Assembly (NCBI RefSeq): GCF_010993955.1
Contig: NZ_WIXL01000015.1
Location: forward strand, 1 to 64,000
Reading direction: 5' to 3'
Source of the DNA: Oceanobacillus halotolerans
Lineage (GTDB): Bacteria > Bacillota > Bacilli > Bacillales > Amphibacillaceae
Length of the DNA: 64,000 nucleotides
How positions within the stretch are numbered: the stretch's first letter is position 1; the number at the start of each line of letters is the position of its first letter. A program made the translations under genes and the position numbers. The notes under the pieces were generated by a model. It had not been told where the DNA came from, ran no database searches, and saw only the letters and a program-made list of their open reading frames with translations. Shown one piece after another: positions 25,848 to 36,151 of this stretch.

Positions 25848-26780
25848 TTAGTTCTTCATTTTCGGATCAAGTGCATCACGTAATCCATCACCTATTAAAT
25901 TAAATCCTAAAACAACTAACATGATGGAAATTCCTGGAACAATTAATGTCCACGGTGCTAGTTGAATGAAATCACGTGAGCCTGCTAGCATTGCACCCCA
26001 TTCAGGTGTAGGTGGTTGAGCACCTAATCCTAAGAAGCCAAGTGCAGCTGCATCTAATATGGCTGTACCAAATCCTAACGTAGCTTGTACGATAATCGGT
26101 GCAGCACTATTAGGCAAAATATGATGAAGTATAATACGGCCACTTTTCATTCCTTGTGCCTTAGCTGCCATAATAAATTCTTCTTCACGTAAACTAATTA
26201 CCTTTGACCTTACAAGTCTTCCAAAAATTGGTATATTGATAATCGCGATCGCAATTAGTGCATTTTGCAGGGAAGCACCTAAGATTGCTACAATAGCAAT
26301 GGCTAACAAAATACTAGGGAAAGCTAGTAATATATCAAAAATACGCGATATAATCGTGTCGATCCATCGTCCAAAATAACCTGCAATAATACCTAATAAC
26401 GTACCAAATACTAATGCACCAGTTACCGCAAAAAAACCAACCTGCAGGGAGACTCTTGCACCATAAGCGATTCTGGCAAAAATATCTCTTCCAACATCAT
26501 CTGTCCCAAACCAATGCTCAGACGATGGCGGCTGTAAGCGATTCACTAAGTCCTGCTCCTCATATGAATAGGATGTGAACAAAGGTGCAAAAACGCCTAG
26601 TATAATAAAAAATAAAATAATCACGAATCCCGCAATAGCAAATCGATTCTTCCGTAATTGCTTTAGGGTATCTTTCCATGGTGATGTTTCTTCTATATTA
26701 TCCTCTTCTACTTGCTGATCAACACTTGCGGGGTTTGTTATTGGTTGTTGTTCTTGTTTCTCCTCTTTTTCTGTTTTCAT
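25848..26780 (-). CDS. dppC: Dipeptide/oligopeptide ABC transporter permease (DppC-like)
   Basis: Inner-membrane permease of 310 residues. It has a charged cytoplasmic N-terminus (about 1-45), the OppC_N segment, six hydrophobic segments and the coupling EAA loop (EEEFIMAAKAQGM, then HILPNSAAPIIVQ). FGTDDVGRDIFARIAYGARVS is the DppC/OppC signature. It is the last gene of the importer operon (order dppD-dppF-dppA-dppB-dppC), 11 bases after dppB. Confidence 0.93.
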   Translation of the reverse strand: MKTEKEEKQEQQPITNPASVDQQVEEDNIEETSPWKDTLKQLRKNRFAIAGFVIILFFIILGVFAPLFTSYSYEEQDLVNRLQPPSSEHWFGTDDVGRDIFARIAYGARVSLQVGFFAVTGALVFGTLLGIIAGYFGRWIDTIISRIFDILLAFPSILLAIAIVAILGASLQNALIAIAIINIPIFGRLVRSKVISLREEEFIMAAKAQGMKSGRIILHHILPNSAAPIIVQATLGFGTAILDAAALGFLGLGAQPPTPEWGAMLAGSRDFIQLAPWTLIVPGISIMLVVLGFNLIGDGLRDALDPKMKN

Positions 26781-26791
26781 TCTAACACCCC

Positions 26792-27793
26792 CTAGTATTT
26801 AATCCTTGGATCAATGTAAGTATATAAAATATCAACAATTAAATTGATCATGACAAAGAGAAACGCAATTACTAAAATACCAGATTGAATCACTGGATAA
26901 TCCCTATAGTTAATCGCCTCAAATACATAGCGACCAATTCCAGGCCAACTAAAGATGGTCTCTGTTAGGATCGCTCCTCCCAAGAGAACACCTGTTTGAA
27001 GACCGATTACCGTCAACACTGGAATCGTGGCATTTTTCAAGGCATGTTTATAAATAACTAGGAATTGGCCAGATCCTTTTGCACGGACAGTTCGGATATA
27101 ATCAGATTGCATCACTTCTAACATACTAGAACGAGTCATTCTGGCGATAATCGCCATTGGAATCGTTCCAAGTGCAATACTAGGCAAAATCAAATGCTTT
27201 AACACTGTTAGGGCCCTTGGAAAGTCCAAATGAATGAGTGAATCTAGAACATAGAAATGAGTAATTGGTGCAATCGGATCCCTACTATTTTCCCTACCAT
27301 ATGCAGGTAACCATCCGAGCTCTTGTGCAAACACCCATTGTTCCATTAAAGCTAACCAAAATACAGGCATCGAAACCCCAACTAACGCAAACATCATCGC
27401 TAAAAAATCAAACCAGGAGTTTTGTTTCCATGCACTAATAATGCCAGCATTGACACCTATGAAAATGGCAAATATCATCGCAAAAAATGTTAATTCAAAC
27501 GTCGCTGCAATGTGGGGCCAAATTTCATCTGTAATATCGGTTTTAGTACGTAAGGATGTTCCTAAATCCCCTTGCAGTAAATCAGTTATATAAATTCCAT
27601 ACTGGACAATATATGGTTCATTAAGTCCCATGTTTTCCTCTAATGTTTCAATGGACTCTTGTGTTGCTGTTTCTCCTAGTATGGTTTGTGCAGGGTTTCC
27701 TGGTATTAAGTGCACGATAGAGAAGGTAATCAATGTCATTCCAAGTAATACGGGTATAAGCTGTAGTAATCGTCGCATAATATAGGCAGTCAT
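26792..27793 (-). CDS. dppB: Dipeptide/oligopeptide ABC transporter permease (DppB-like)
   Basis: Permease of 333 residues with the DppB N-terminal segment (MRRLLQLIPVLLGMTLITF), the SLRTKTDI segment, six membrane spans and the EAA loop (SDYIRTVRAKGSG, then HALKNATIPVLTV). I choose ATG 27793 because GGGGTG is six bases upstream; the GTG nine bases earlier overlaps that site. It follows dppA after a strong intercistronic hairpin. Confidence 0.93.
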   Translation of the reverse strand: MTAYIMRRLLQLIPVLLGMTLITFSIVHLIPGNPAQTILGETATQESIETLEENMGLNEPYIVQYGIYITDLLQGDLGTSLRTKTDITDEIWPHIAATFELTFFAMIFAIFIGVNAGIISAWKQNSWFDFLAMMFALVGVSMPVFWLALMEQWVFAQELGWLPAYGRENSRDPIAPITHFYVLDSLIHLDFPRALTVLKHLILPSIALGTIPMAIIARMTRSSMLEVMQSDYIRTVRAKGSGQFLVIYKHALKNATIPVLTVIGLQTGVLLGGAILTETIFSWPGIGRYVFEAINYRDYPVIQSGILVIAFLFVMINLIVDILYTYIDPRIKY

Positions 27794-27840
27794 ATTTTTC
27801 ACCCCAATTCTTATGTAACACCTTAACTTGGCTAAATATG

Positions 27841-27867
27841 AAGGGGTAGTAGATGCTACTACCCCTT
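27841..27867 (-). terminator. Intercistronic stem-loop between dppA and dppB
   Basis: A perfect 12-bp inverted repeat, AAGGGGTAGTAG / CTACTACCCCTT, with a 3-base loop lies 8 bases after the dppA stop and lacks a long T-run. Such hairpins after binding-protein genes usually protect the mRNA and reduce expression of downstream permeases. It is probably partial termination or processing, not a full stop. Confidence 0.7.
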
Positions 27868-27874
27868 TAAGTGA

Positions 27875-29563
27875 TTAATTCTCGATTTCAACCTCTTCTA
27901 ACGGATCACTCGTAGATGGATGTGCGATGAAGTTTTTCACTTCACTCTTAGCTGCTACAAGAGGTGTAGAATGCACCATATTTACCACTGGGACATCTTC
28001 ATATATTATCTCTTGCGCTTGTTTATACAATTCTGCACGCTCATCCTGATCAATCGTTTGAGCTGCTTCATCAATTAACGCATCAACCTCTTCATTTTGA
28101 TAGAAGGAACGGTTTTCCCCACCAATACTATCGCCATGTAATAGGCTTCCAAAGAAGTAGTCTGGGTCACCATTAGATCCTGACCACCCAAGTAAGAACA
28201 GCTCTTGTTCTCCCTGAGATGTTTTTTCTAAATAAGGAGCCCATTCTTCTCGTACAATGTTCGCCGTAATGCCGACTTCTGCCAAATTGCTTTGAACAAT
28301 TTCTGCTACGGTCTCAGGGTCTGGCATATATGGTCTAGAAACTGGCATTACCCAAAGATCAATTTCAAAACCATCTTCAAGACCAGCTTCTGCTAATAGT
28401 TCCTGCGCACGATCCGTATCATATCCATAAGGATCAAGTTCATCGTTATATCCTAAATAGTTAGGTGGAATTAAGTTAACTGCTGGCGTTGCATAGCCTG
28501 CATACAAAGCTTCTACAATAGATTCTGAGTCAACTGCGTAACTAATAGCTTGACGTACTAATTTATCATCTAATGGTGCTTTTTCATTATTCATCCCTAA
28601 AAATCCAACATTATTTTCACCACGTACATGTAGCTCCAATCCTTCTTCTGACTCAATACCTGCTGCATCATCTGGATTTACATCATCAATAATGTCTACT
28701 TCCCCAGAACGTAGTGCGATTAGACGTGCAGAGTTTTCTGGAATGACCTCATAGATCACTTGGTCTAATTTTGGCAGACCATCTTTACGATAATCTTCAA
28801 ACTTCTCTAAAACAATTTGATCATCCTTCGTCCAACTAACAAATTGAAATGGACCAGTACCTACTGGATTTTCAACAATATCAGGTCCATACTCTTCTAA
28901 AGCAGCTGGAGAAGTAATTGCAAAATAATGCATTGCCATATTTTGTAGGAATGACCCTTGTGGTTCTTTTAAGACAAATTCAATTTCATAATCACCGACC
29001 ACATTAATTTCCTCGATGATATGACCTTCATCCCCTTTGAACCCACCAAACATCGTTCCATATAATGGATAAGCAAACCCTTCATCAGTAAAAGCATATT
29101 CATGCTCTGGATCTGCCCAGCGTTCAAAATTAACCTTTACTGCTTCAGCATTGAATTCTGTACCATCATGGAATGTAACACCTTCTTCTAGGAAGAATGT
29201 ATAATTTAATCCATCATCTGATACTTCCCAGTCATGAGCAAGACCTGGAACAACTTCAAATGAATCTCTTTCATAGTCTAGAAGACTATCAAAGATGTTT
29301 TTCGTAACACGGGAAGCTTCCCCATCTGAGTTACTGGCAAAGTCTAAACTGGTAGAATCTCCTCCACGAGCAAATACTAATACTTGATCTTCATCAGATT
29401 CGGTATCTCCTTCAGACCCTTCACTTGCACCTTCTTCATTTTCTGTCTCGCTTCCTTCGTCTTCTGTAGAGCTTGTGTCTGCTCCACCATCACCACTACA
29501 TGCTGCCAGAAATAATACAAATGCCAGCATTAAGGTGACTAGAAATGAATACTTCCACTTCAT
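27875..29563 (-). CDS. dppA: Peptide-binding lipoprotein of ABC transporter (DppA/OppA-like)
   Basis: Extracellular solute-binding protein of the SBP_bac_5 family, 562 residues. It is a lipoprotein: signal peptide with lipobox LAAC, lipidated at C22. An acidic linker rich in Glu, Ser and Gly follows (about 23-58). Family motifs include GLAHDWEVSDDGLNYTFFLE, VRQAISYAVD and the C-terminal YKQAQEIIYEDVPVV. The start at 29563 is set by the signal peptide and a purine-rich ribosome site. The operon suggests dipeptides or short peptides; proline- or hydroxyproline-containing peptides are an inference from neighbours. Confidence 0.93.
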   Translation of the reverse strand: MKWKYSFLVTLMLAFVLFLAACSGDGGADTSSTEDEGSETENEEGASEGSEGDTESDEDQVLVFARGGDSTSLDFASNSDGEASRVTKNIFDSLLDYERDSFEVVPGLAHDWEVSDDGLNYTFFLEEGVTFHDGTEFNAEAVKVNFERWADPEHEYAFTDEGFAYPLYGTMFGGFKGDEGHIIEEINVVGDYEIEFVLKEPQGSFLQNMAMHYFAITSPAALEEYGPDIVENPVGTGPFQFVSWTKDDQIVLEKFEDYRKDGLPKLDQVIYEVIPENSARLIALRSGEVDIIDDVNPDDAAGIESEEGLELHVRGENNVGFLGMNNEKAPLDDKLVRQAISYAVDSESIVEALYAGYATPAVNLIPPNYLGYNDELDPYGYDTDRAQELLAEAGLEDGFEIDLWVMPVSRPYMPDPETVAEIVQSNLAEVGITANIVREEWAPYLEKTSQGEQELFLLGWSGSNGDPDYFFGSLLHGDSIGGENRSFYQNEEVDALIDEAAQTIDQDERAELYKQAQEIIYEDVPVVNMVHSTPLVAAKSEVKNFIAHPSTSDPLEEVEIEN

Positions 29564-29619
29564 TCTGTTTCCCCCTTTTTTATTAAGTAATTTATAAGAT
29601 TCCACTTTATTACACACAC

Positions 29620-30588
29620 CTAAGTATACAAATGGCATGCAACAAAATGGTTATCTTCAACCTCTTCAAACTGTGGCCTTACTTCCTTACAGATATCCAT
29701 TGCTCGTGGACATCTTGTATGGAATGCACACCCTGTCGGTGGATTGGAAGGACTTGGTACATCTCCTTCCAAAATCACTCGTTCTCGAACTTCATCAGGA
29801 TCTGGTGTTGGTACGGCTGATAAAAGTGCTTGTGTGTATGGATGTTTTGGATCCTCATACAATTTATCTTTGTCTGTTAATTCAACCATACGCCCCAAAT
29901 ACATCACACCGACACGATCACTGATATGTTTTACAACACTTAGGTCATGTGCAATAAAAACATATGTAAGATGGAATTCCTCTCGCAGTTCTTGCATTAA
30001 GTTTAAAATCTGTGACTGAACCGAAACGTCTAATGCAGATACTGGCTCATCACAAATGATTAACTTCGGATTATTTGCTAATGCTCGAGCAATCCCTATT
30101 CTCTGTCGTTGTCCACCACTAAATTGGTGGGGATATCTCGAAGCATGATAACCACTCAATCCCACTACTTCCAGCAATTCTTTTACCCGCTTTTTTCGGT
30201 CTTCACTAGATGTCATTCCATGGACAAGTAATGGTTCGCCTACTATTTTTTCAACGGTATGCCTTGGGTTTAGGGAGGCATACGGATCCTGAAAAATGAT
30301 CTGCATGTCCCTTCTTAGTTTCCGCATTTCTTCAGGATCCAAATGTGTGATATCTTGATCTTCAAACTTTACTTCACCATCCGAAGGCTCAATTAGGCGT
30401 AAAATGGATTTTCCAGTTGTTGATTTACCACATCCTGATTCTCCAACAATCCCTAATATTTCACCTTCCATAACAGTGAATGAAACATCATCGACGGCCT
30501 TTACTTCTCCTACTTTTCGACCAAATACGCCACCTTTAACATCAAAATACTTTTTTAGTCCATTAATTTCTAATAGTGGTTTCGGCAT
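29620..30588 (-). CDS. dppF: Peptide ABC transporter ATPase (DppF-like)
   Basis: ATPase of about 322 residues. It has Walker [14 protein letters not shown], the signature [15 protein letters not shown], Walker [14 protein letters not shown], and a C-terminal oligo_HPY region with a cysteine cluster (GCAFHTRC, then C) seen in Dpp/Opp ATPases that carry an iron-sulfur site. I take the ATG at 30588 ([15 protein letters not shown]), the usual N-terminus for the family; starts up to 30618 are possible. It overlaps the end of dppD, so the two ATPases are translationally coupled. Confidence 0.92.
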   Translation of the reverse strand: MPKPLLEINGLKKYFDVKGGVFGRKVGEVKAVDDVSFTVMEGEILGIVGESGCGKSTTGKSILRLIEPSDGEVKFEDQDITHLDPEEMRKLRRDMQIIFQDPYASLNPRHTVEKIVGEPLLVHGMTSSEDRKKRVKELLEVVGLSGYHASRYPHQFSGGQRQRIGIARALANNPKLIICDEPVSALDVSVQSQILNLMQELREEFHLTYVFIAHDLSVVKHISDRVGVMYLGRMVELTDKDKLYEDPKHPYTQALLSAVPTPDPDEVRERVILEGDVPSPSNPPTGCAFHTRCPRAMDICKEVRPQFEEVEDNHFVACHLYT

Positions 30589-31579
30589 TTTTGGTAACAT
30601 CCCCTTCTGTCTCATCATTTAGGAAGCAGCGACTACTGCGGTTATTTTCCAGCTGAAATAATTCAGGATCTTCTTGAAAACATCGCTCGAATGCAAATTC
30701 ACAGCGAGGTGCAAAGCGACAACCTACTCTCCCCATTTTTGGCTTTGGTACTGTACCTGGAATGGAGTAAAGCTTTTGTTCTTTTTGCTTCATATTTGGT
30801 AATGATCGAATTAATCCTTTGGTATAAGGATGATTAGGAGATTTTAGTATTTCTCTTGTTGTCCCTTCTTCAATCACTTTACCTGCATACATGACCACTA
30901 CCCGATCACATATTTCAGCCACCACACCTAAGTCATGTGTAATTAACATTATGGCTGTTTCTTTTTCTTTATTTAAATTGCGCATTAAATCTAATATTTG
31001 TGCTTGAATGGTTACATCCAATGCTGTAGTAGGCTCATCGGCAATTAATAACTCTGGATTGCAGGCCATTGACATGGCTATCATTACCCGCTGACGCATT
31101 CCACCTGATAATTGATGTGGGTATTCATCAACAACCTGATCTGCTCTGGGAATACCTACTAACTTCAATAATTCTATAGACCTATTACGCGCCTCCTTTT
31201 TAGAAATTTTTTCATGTAACCGTAATCCTTCTATAAGTTGGTTACCAATTGTAAATAATGGGTCTAAAGATGTCATAGGTTCCTGAAAGATCATCGCGAT
31301 TTCGTTCCCACGTATTTCTTTCATTCGTTTTTTGGAAGCGTGTACAAGATTTTCATCTTTAAAATTAATTTCACCATCTACTATTTTTCCTGGTGGATTA
31401 GGAACTAATTGCATAACCGACAAAGAGGTTACACTTTTTCCGCAACCAGACTCACCAACGACACCCACAACTTCTCCTTTATGTACGGTTAAACTAACAC
31501 CATCTACTGCGGGTACTTCCCCACTATCCGTGAAAAAATGAGTATGTAGATCTTTTAATTCTAGTACTACATCAGACAT
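30563..31579 (-). CDS. dppD: Peptide ABC transporter ATPase (DppD-like)
   Basis: ATPase of 338 residues, the first gene of the importer operon. It has Walker [14 protein letters not shown], the signature [15 protein letters not shown], Walker [14 protein letters not shown], and the C-terminal oligo_HPY region with cysteines in [23 protein letters not shown] precedes the ATG by about ten bases. A possible sigma-54 promoter lies about 160 bases upstream. Confidence 0.93.
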   Translation of the reverse strand: MSDVVLELKDLHTHFFTDSGEVPAVDGVSLTVHKGEVVGVVGESGCGKSVTSLSVMQLVPNPPGKIVDGEINFKDENLVHASKKRMKEIRGNEIAMIFQEPMTSLDPLFTIGNQLIEGLRLHEKISKKEARNRSIELLKLVGIPRADQVVDEYPHQLSGGMRQRVMIAMSMACNPELLIADEPTTALDVTIQAQILDLMRNLNKEKETAIMLITHDLGVVAEICDRVVVMYAGKVIEEGTTREILKSPNHPYTKGLIRSLPNMKQKEQKLYSIPGTVPKPKMGRVGCRFAPRCEFAFERCFQEDPELFQLENNRSSRCFLNDETEGDVTKNAETTIRN

Positions 31580-31738
31580 AGGACTTATTCACCTCTTTGG
31601 GTTCATTAAATTTTGTATAATTAAAATTATCAAGTATTTATATATTATCAATATACAGAAAACTTTTGTCGTTAGCAAGTCTTATTATAAATTTAGGAAA
31701 AATGCAAATCTAAATATGATATATAGCACCTTTTATAT

Positions 31739-31755
31739 GAGCATATTACATGCCC
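31739..31755 (-). promoter_or_regulatory. Weak sigma-54-like promoter candidate of the dpp operon
   Basis: The minus strand reads GGGCAT, five bases, ATGCT, with GG-N10-GC spacing kept but T replaced by A in the -12 box. It lies about 160 bases upstream of dppD. The rest of the 482-base gap (31580-32061) is AT-rich; I see no gene in it. Confidence 0.35.
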
Positions 31756-32061
31756 CCAACTTAATATAACCTAATTCCTCGGTTAACGATAAATAGATCA
31801 GGCAGAAGAAAAATCGAAATCTAACACAACAACTTGATTAGTACATTCTTCTACAGTAAATAAGATTCATCTATTACATTTAGCACTTTATACTTATTAA
31901 TCACTGTTAATCTGGTTTTTTTCAATTTTCGACATAACTAGTAGTACTATTTTATTAATTTTCAAAATATACAAAAATCATATTGAAAGCGATTTTCTTT
32001 CTGTTAACATTAAAAGTACACAAGGCCTTGTGAATACCTTTAATAGAAAGGATATAGATAA

Positions 32062-34524
32062 ATGTTCAAAAGACGCGCTGGTATTATTTCTTCGCTACTT
32101 GTGTTGACACTACTATTTTCAAACTTGGGGTTTATCGAAAGTAATCTAGGAATACAAGAAGCATCAACTGTTTCAGGTGAAGAATTGGAAGTTGGCGATG
32201 TGAATATCGTTCCGCTTCAGGTAACTGGTCCAGCCGATGAACGGCTTAATTTGGTTATTTTTGGTGATGGTTATACTCCAGATGAAATGGATAAGTTTCG
32301 CACAGATGTGGACAGGAACCAAAACGTTCAATGGAGTGTCGAACCATTCCGTAGTTACCGGAATTACTTTAATGTTTACATGGTAGAAACGCCTTCAAGG
32401 GAATCTGGCGTTAGTTGTGATCCTGACGATGGAAACGTTCGTCGTGATACAGTATTTAATCTTCAATATGTTTGGAACGGTGACTGTCCAGCAGATGAAC
32501 TAGCACGTGGTCTTTACTATGGTGATGGTGGAAGAGAAGCAGCAGATGAGATAATCGAAGAACACATAGCACCAGAGCTTGGAATTCCAGCAGATGCTCA
32601 AAACATCCAGACATTGGCGATTGGTAATACCTTTACTTATGGCGGAATAGGTGGGGTTAATGCAACGACCACAGGTGGAAGTCCACAGGGACCACTTGTT
32701 TCCCTACATGAGCTAGGACACTCACTTGGGAATCTAAGAGATGAGTATGCATATTCTAATCGTGATGTTCCTGGAGGACCTCATGGTGATTATGAACCAC
32801 AATCATTCCATCACACTCGCATGACCTCTGAAGAGATGATTGAGCAGGAAGCTAAATGGTGGCGCTGGCTAGGAGAAGAGAGTGAATCTGGCGGAATCAT
32901 CCGTGCTGCCGACCCTGATGGCTATGAGAGTGGAGCTTTACACAGTTCCAATGTATGGCGTCCTAGTAACCATTCAATGATGAGGCATACTGGATTCTAC
33001 TTTGATCAAGTAGGTAGGGAACACATGACACAACGAATTACTGGTATGCGTGATGCTGGAGTAATGCCTCTACGCTCAACACCTGAGGGAGAAGTTGGGT
33101 TTGATGATGTAGTCTGGGTACAAACTATGCACCCAAGATTCCATATGTTAGACGTAACTTGGGAGGTAAATGGTAACGAAATAGAAAATACGAACAATAC
33201 ACGATATCTAGATCTTGCTAACCTTGATCTTGAAAATGGAGATACTGTTAAAGTAACAGTAAAAGATCAAACTGAGTTTGTTCGAGACCCAGAATACTTG
33301 GATGGCCCTCGCATGACACAAACAAGAGAGTGGGAAATTGGTGAGTCTCAAGAAAATACTGTAAACGAAGTGAAATTTACCAATCATTCTCCAACTGGAC
33401 ATGCATTAGCAAAAGATGAAATTGCCTTTGTGGAAACTACTAATCCAAATAATCGTATATTAGAAGTGACATGGAATCTCAATGGGGTGGAAATTTTAGA
33501 TTCAAATAATACTAGACATCTAGATTTAAGTGAATTTGACTTACCAAGCGGTGCATCTGAACTAACAGCAACTGTAACAGACCCGTCAAACCCTGAAAGT
33601 AAATCTGATACAATTACCTGGACTGTTGATAATGGACTTCCAACAGCACCAAAAACACTGTCAGATCCGCTCACGACTGTAACTGAAAATGATGAGCATC
33701 ATATTTATTTTAATGAATTTGATATGTTACTTGAACCAGAAGATGATCAACCAGGTTTCGTTGTAGGTGAATTCCGTCTGAATAAAGATGGATGGTATAA
33801 CTACTTTGGGTTCCCTGATGAACCTGAAGGAACACCATTTAACTTTTCACACTCAGGTACTGATATCAAGGCTTTAACCTATGGTAACTTAGGAACTGGT
33901 GGTTTATCAAAAGTAACCTTTGAACAGGAATATACAGAGGATGATCCAGGCGGTCCATTTATTCCAGGGTTTGGTAGCCATACAGTAGAACATCGTGCAA
34001 TTGATGCAGCAGGTAACATTGGTGAAGCTGATGAATTCCAAGTAACTGTCCTTCCTGGAGAAACACCTGAGTGCAGCACAACGGTTACTGGCAAACACAA
34101 TGGTGGGTTAGTCGTAAGTGATGGTGTAACCTGTGTAGAAGATGCTGATGTAAAAGGTGGTATAACGATTGAAGAGAATGCTTCATTAGTGGTATTTGAC
34201 AGCTCAATTAAGGGTGGAATTACGTCTGATGATGCAAATATCGTACAATTATTCGGAAGTTCGGTTAATGGAAAAACAAAAATTAATGGAACACGGCAAG
34301 ATGTAACTCTAGCAGGCAATACATTTAATGGTGGTGTTACACTAACTGATAATAATCAAGTCTCCGCAAATAAAAAATATGGAGAGTATGGACCAATTTT
34401 TGCTGGTAACAAAGTAAATGGGCTATTTTCTAGTTCAGGTAACAACACATCTATTGCTGACTTTGGAGCACCAAATAAGATGAAAAAAACGAAAGGAACA
34501 CAAAGTAAGAATTTAACCAATTAA
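32062..34524 (+). CDS. Secreted M64-like metallopeptidase with C-terminal repeat domains
   Basis: Secreted protein of 820 residues. Residues 1-33 form a signal peptide. A peptidase domain resembling the M64 (IgA1 protease-like) family spans about 50-335: LNLVIFGDGYTPDEM, a PFRSYRNYFNVYMVETPS segment, and zinc motif HELGH at residues 216-220 followed by LRDEY. Two tandem Ig-like repeats follow (about 350-430 and 440-525; each has a DVTW/EVTW-x-NG and an NNTR-x-LDL motif), then another beta domain (about 540-665). The C-terminal part (about 670-800) has short glycine-rich beta-helix-like turns. No sortase motif is seen. The protein probably digests extracellular protein; the target is unknown. 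Confidence 0.85.
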   Translation: MFKRRAGIISSLLVLTLLFSNLGFIESNLGIQEASTVSGEELEVGDVNIVPLQVTGPADERLNLVIFGDGYTPDEMDKFRTDVDRNQNVQWSVEPFRSYRNYFNVYMVETPSRESGVSCDPDDGNVRRDTVFNLQYVWNGDCPADELARGLYYGDGGREAADEIIEEHIAPELGIPADAQNIQTLAIGNTFTYGGIGGVNATTTGGSPQGPLVSLHELGHSLGNLRDEYAYSNRDVPGGPHGDYEPQSFHHTRMTSEEMIEQEAKWWRWLGEESESGGIIRAADPDGYESGALHSSNVWRPSNHSMMRHTGFYFDQVGREHMTQRITGMRDAGVMPLRSTPEGEVGFDDVVWVQTMHPRFHMLDVTWEVNGNEIENTNNTRYLDLANLDLENGDTVKVTVKDQTEFVRDPEYLDGPRMTQTREWEIGESQENTVNEVKFTNHSPTGHALAKDEIAFVETTNPNNRILEVTWNLNGVEILDSNNTRHLDLSEFDLPSGASELTATVTDPSNPESKSDTITWTVDNGLPTAPKTLSDPLTTVTENDEHHIYFNEFDMLLEPEDDQPGFVVGEFRLNKDGWYNYFGFPDEPEGTPFNFSHSGTDIKALTYGNLGTGGLSKVTFEQEYTEDDPGGPFIPGFGSHTVEHRAIDAAGNIGEADEFQVTVLPGETPECSTTVTGKHNGGLVVSDGVTCVEDADVKGGITIEENASLVVFDSSIKGGITSDDANIVQLFGSSVNGKTKINGTRQDVTLAGNTFNGGVTLTDNNQVSANKKYGEYGPIFAGNKVNGLFSSSGNNTSIADFGAPNKMKKTKGTQSKNLTN

Positions 34525-34529
34525 TATTA

Positions 34530-34566
34530 AAAATGGCAAACAATCCTATTTGTTTGCCATTTTCTT
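34530..34566 (+). terminator. Terminator of the metallopeptidase gene
   Basis: AAATGGCAAACA / TGTTTGCCATTT, a 12-bp stem, followed by TCTTT. Confidence 0.85.
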
Positions 34567-34571
34567 TACAA

Positions 34572-34596
34572 AAGAGAACCCTTATTAAGGGCTCCC
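34572..34596 (-). terminator. Terminator of the SASP gene
   Basis: An imperfect hairpin (GAGCCCTT / AAGGGTTCTC on the minus strand) ends in CTCTTTTG, 15-40 bases after the SASP stop. Confidence 0.5.
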
Positions 34597-34611
34597 TTTT
34601 TAAATTTTTCA

Positions 34612-34812
34612 CTATTTGTTTCCATTTGTAATATCTTGTTCGGCAATTTTAATCATACGTTTAACCATTTCCCCACCAACTGATCCGTTTTCACGTGCTG
34701 TGGTGTCTGCTCCTGGCTGGACACCAAATTCATTTGCAATTTCCTGTTTCATTTGTTCCATTGCATTTTCCGCACCAGGCACTAACAATTTGTTACGATT
34801 GTTGCTTGCCAT
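34612..34812 (-). CDS. Alpha/beta-type small acid-soluble spore protein
   Basis: DNA-binding spore protein of 66 residues. The family segments [16 protein letters not shown] and EIANEFGV (the GPR germination-protease site), then [20 protein letters not shown], are nearly canonical. AGAGGTGA precedes the ATG. Such genes are read by sigma-G in the forespore. Its presence shows that the organism forms endospores. Confidence 0.97.
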   Translation of the reverse strand: MASNNRNKLLVPGAENAMEQMKQEIANEFGVQPGADTTARENGSVGGEMVKRMIKIAEQDITNGNK

Positions 34813-34942
34813 GACTAGATCACCTCTTGTGGGATAGTTTAGTTGTGAACAGTTATTATTGCTGACTAACTGTTCAACCCTTATTGTATGAGGTCTGAGC
34901 AGTTTTACACCTGTTAAATAAAGGATGTATTAGCAACAAGTA

Positions 34943-35941
34943 CTATCCAACAAAAATAATGTACGAAACAATAAAGTATCCCAAGAAAATAATTAATGAC
35001 GGCATGATATAGCGTAATACGGATTCAGACTGTTTACGACCTAAGGCAACCATCACAACCAAAGACATAATTAAAATACCGATTGAAGTAAAAATATGGG
35101 ACCCAGATACTTCTGCTAGAATAGATCCACCTCGATAAACAATATCTGATATAGCTAAGATAAGCATATTAAACATATTACTACCAAGAATGGATCCGAT
35201 CGCTAGGTTCACATTTTTTAATCGTAACGCAATAAAGACAGAAACTGCTTCTGGTAAGGAGGTAGTGGCAGCAATTAAAAAGCTCCCAACAAAGCTTGAC
35301 CCCATTCCAGTTACAAGAGCAATTTTATCCCCCATGATGGATAGAACAGTTCCCGCTCCCATAATGACAATCGCTGCAATGATGAAACCAATAATTGCGC
35401 CTTTTGCCGTAACCGAGGATTCTTTCTTTTTTATTACACTTGTGTCCGCTTTAATTGCGTTCTCATCTACTGGTGGGGCTGGTAATTTACTGATAATGAA
35501 CATGCCAAACACGTAAACTGCAGCAATAATAAGAGCGTCAATACCAATCCCAAAAATGATAAAGTCAATCCGTAGTAGTAATGCTAATGTTACCAATAAC
35601 GTTAAAATCAATCCGAGTGTCGCTGAATGAAGATGACTGCCACTTCCTAGATGAAATAGCTGTTTTCGTCTAAAATAAAGGTCAAAACTAGCCAAAATAA
35701 AAAAGTTAAATAAGTTTGATCCTAGCATATTTCCAATTGCAATATCTGGATTTCCGATAATCACTGCTGAAAAACTAGTAGTGACTTCAGGAAGGGAAGT
35801 TGCTCCTGCTAACAGGACGGTACCAACTAACATCCCGCCCATAGCCGTTTTCTCACTAATAATATCTGCAAACTGAGATAATTTCCTTGCTGAATATACT
35901 GTTACAACTGCTGCTAAAATGAAATAGATAAAAACCAACAC
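34943..35941 (-). CDS. CaCA-family calcium/sodium antiporter-like membrane protein
   Basis: Membrane protein of 332 residues with about ten spans and the internal duplication of the Ca2+/cation antiporter family. The two alpha-repeats read GATSLPEVTTSFSA with GNMLGSNLFN, and ATTSLPEAVSVFIA with GSILGSNMFN. The start is a GTG with AGGGGG five bases upstream. It is monocistronic. Ion specificity cannot be told from sequence. Confidence 0.92.
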   Translation of the reverse strand: MLVFIYFILAAVVTVYSARKLSQFADIISEKTAMGGMLVGTVLLAGATSLPEVTTSFSAVIIGNPDIAIGNMLGSNLFNFFILASFDLYFRRKQLFHLGSGSHLHSATLGLILTLLVTLALLLRIDFIIFGIGIDALIIAAVYVFGMFIISKLPAPPVDENAIKADTSVIKKKESSVTAKGAIIGFIIAAIVIMGAGTVLSIMGDKIALVTGMGSSFVGSFLIAATTSLPEAVSVFIALRLKNVNLAIGSILGSNMFNMLILAISDIVYRGGSILAEVSGSHIFTSIGILIMSLVVMVALGRKQSESVLRYIMPSLIIFLGYFIVSYIIFVG

Positions 35942-36029
35942 AAATGCCCCCTAAGTTATCTGCCAATGCTTGTAATCTTAACTTTACCCTAAAATTGTTA
36001 TTTTTATCATGTCATACGATTCAAAAAGT

Positions 36030-36068
36030 AAAAAAAGGTGTGCCTTCCAAATGGATATACACACCTTT
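36030..36068 (-). terminator. Terminator downstream of the NTF2-like gene
   Basis: AAAGGTGTG / CACACCTTT with a T-run on the minus strand. It lies about 200 bases after the gene stop at 36264; R1 copy D lies between them. Confidence 0.7.
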
Positions 36069-36151
36069 GACCTATTCGTATTCATTTGCCAATTCCTAGG
36101 CGAACCTCTCCACCTAAACTAAAGATTTTGATGGAGCAGTCCTCTATAAAT

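Noticed and set aside
31987-32000. Possible cre box upstream of the M64-like gene (TGAAAGCGATTTTC)
   Set aside because: It differs from the consensus at three positions, including the right arm; too weak to list as a site.
33006-34319. Minus-strand open frames inside the metallopeptidase gene
   Set aside because: They are shadows of a clearly coding, well-conserved plus-strand gene.
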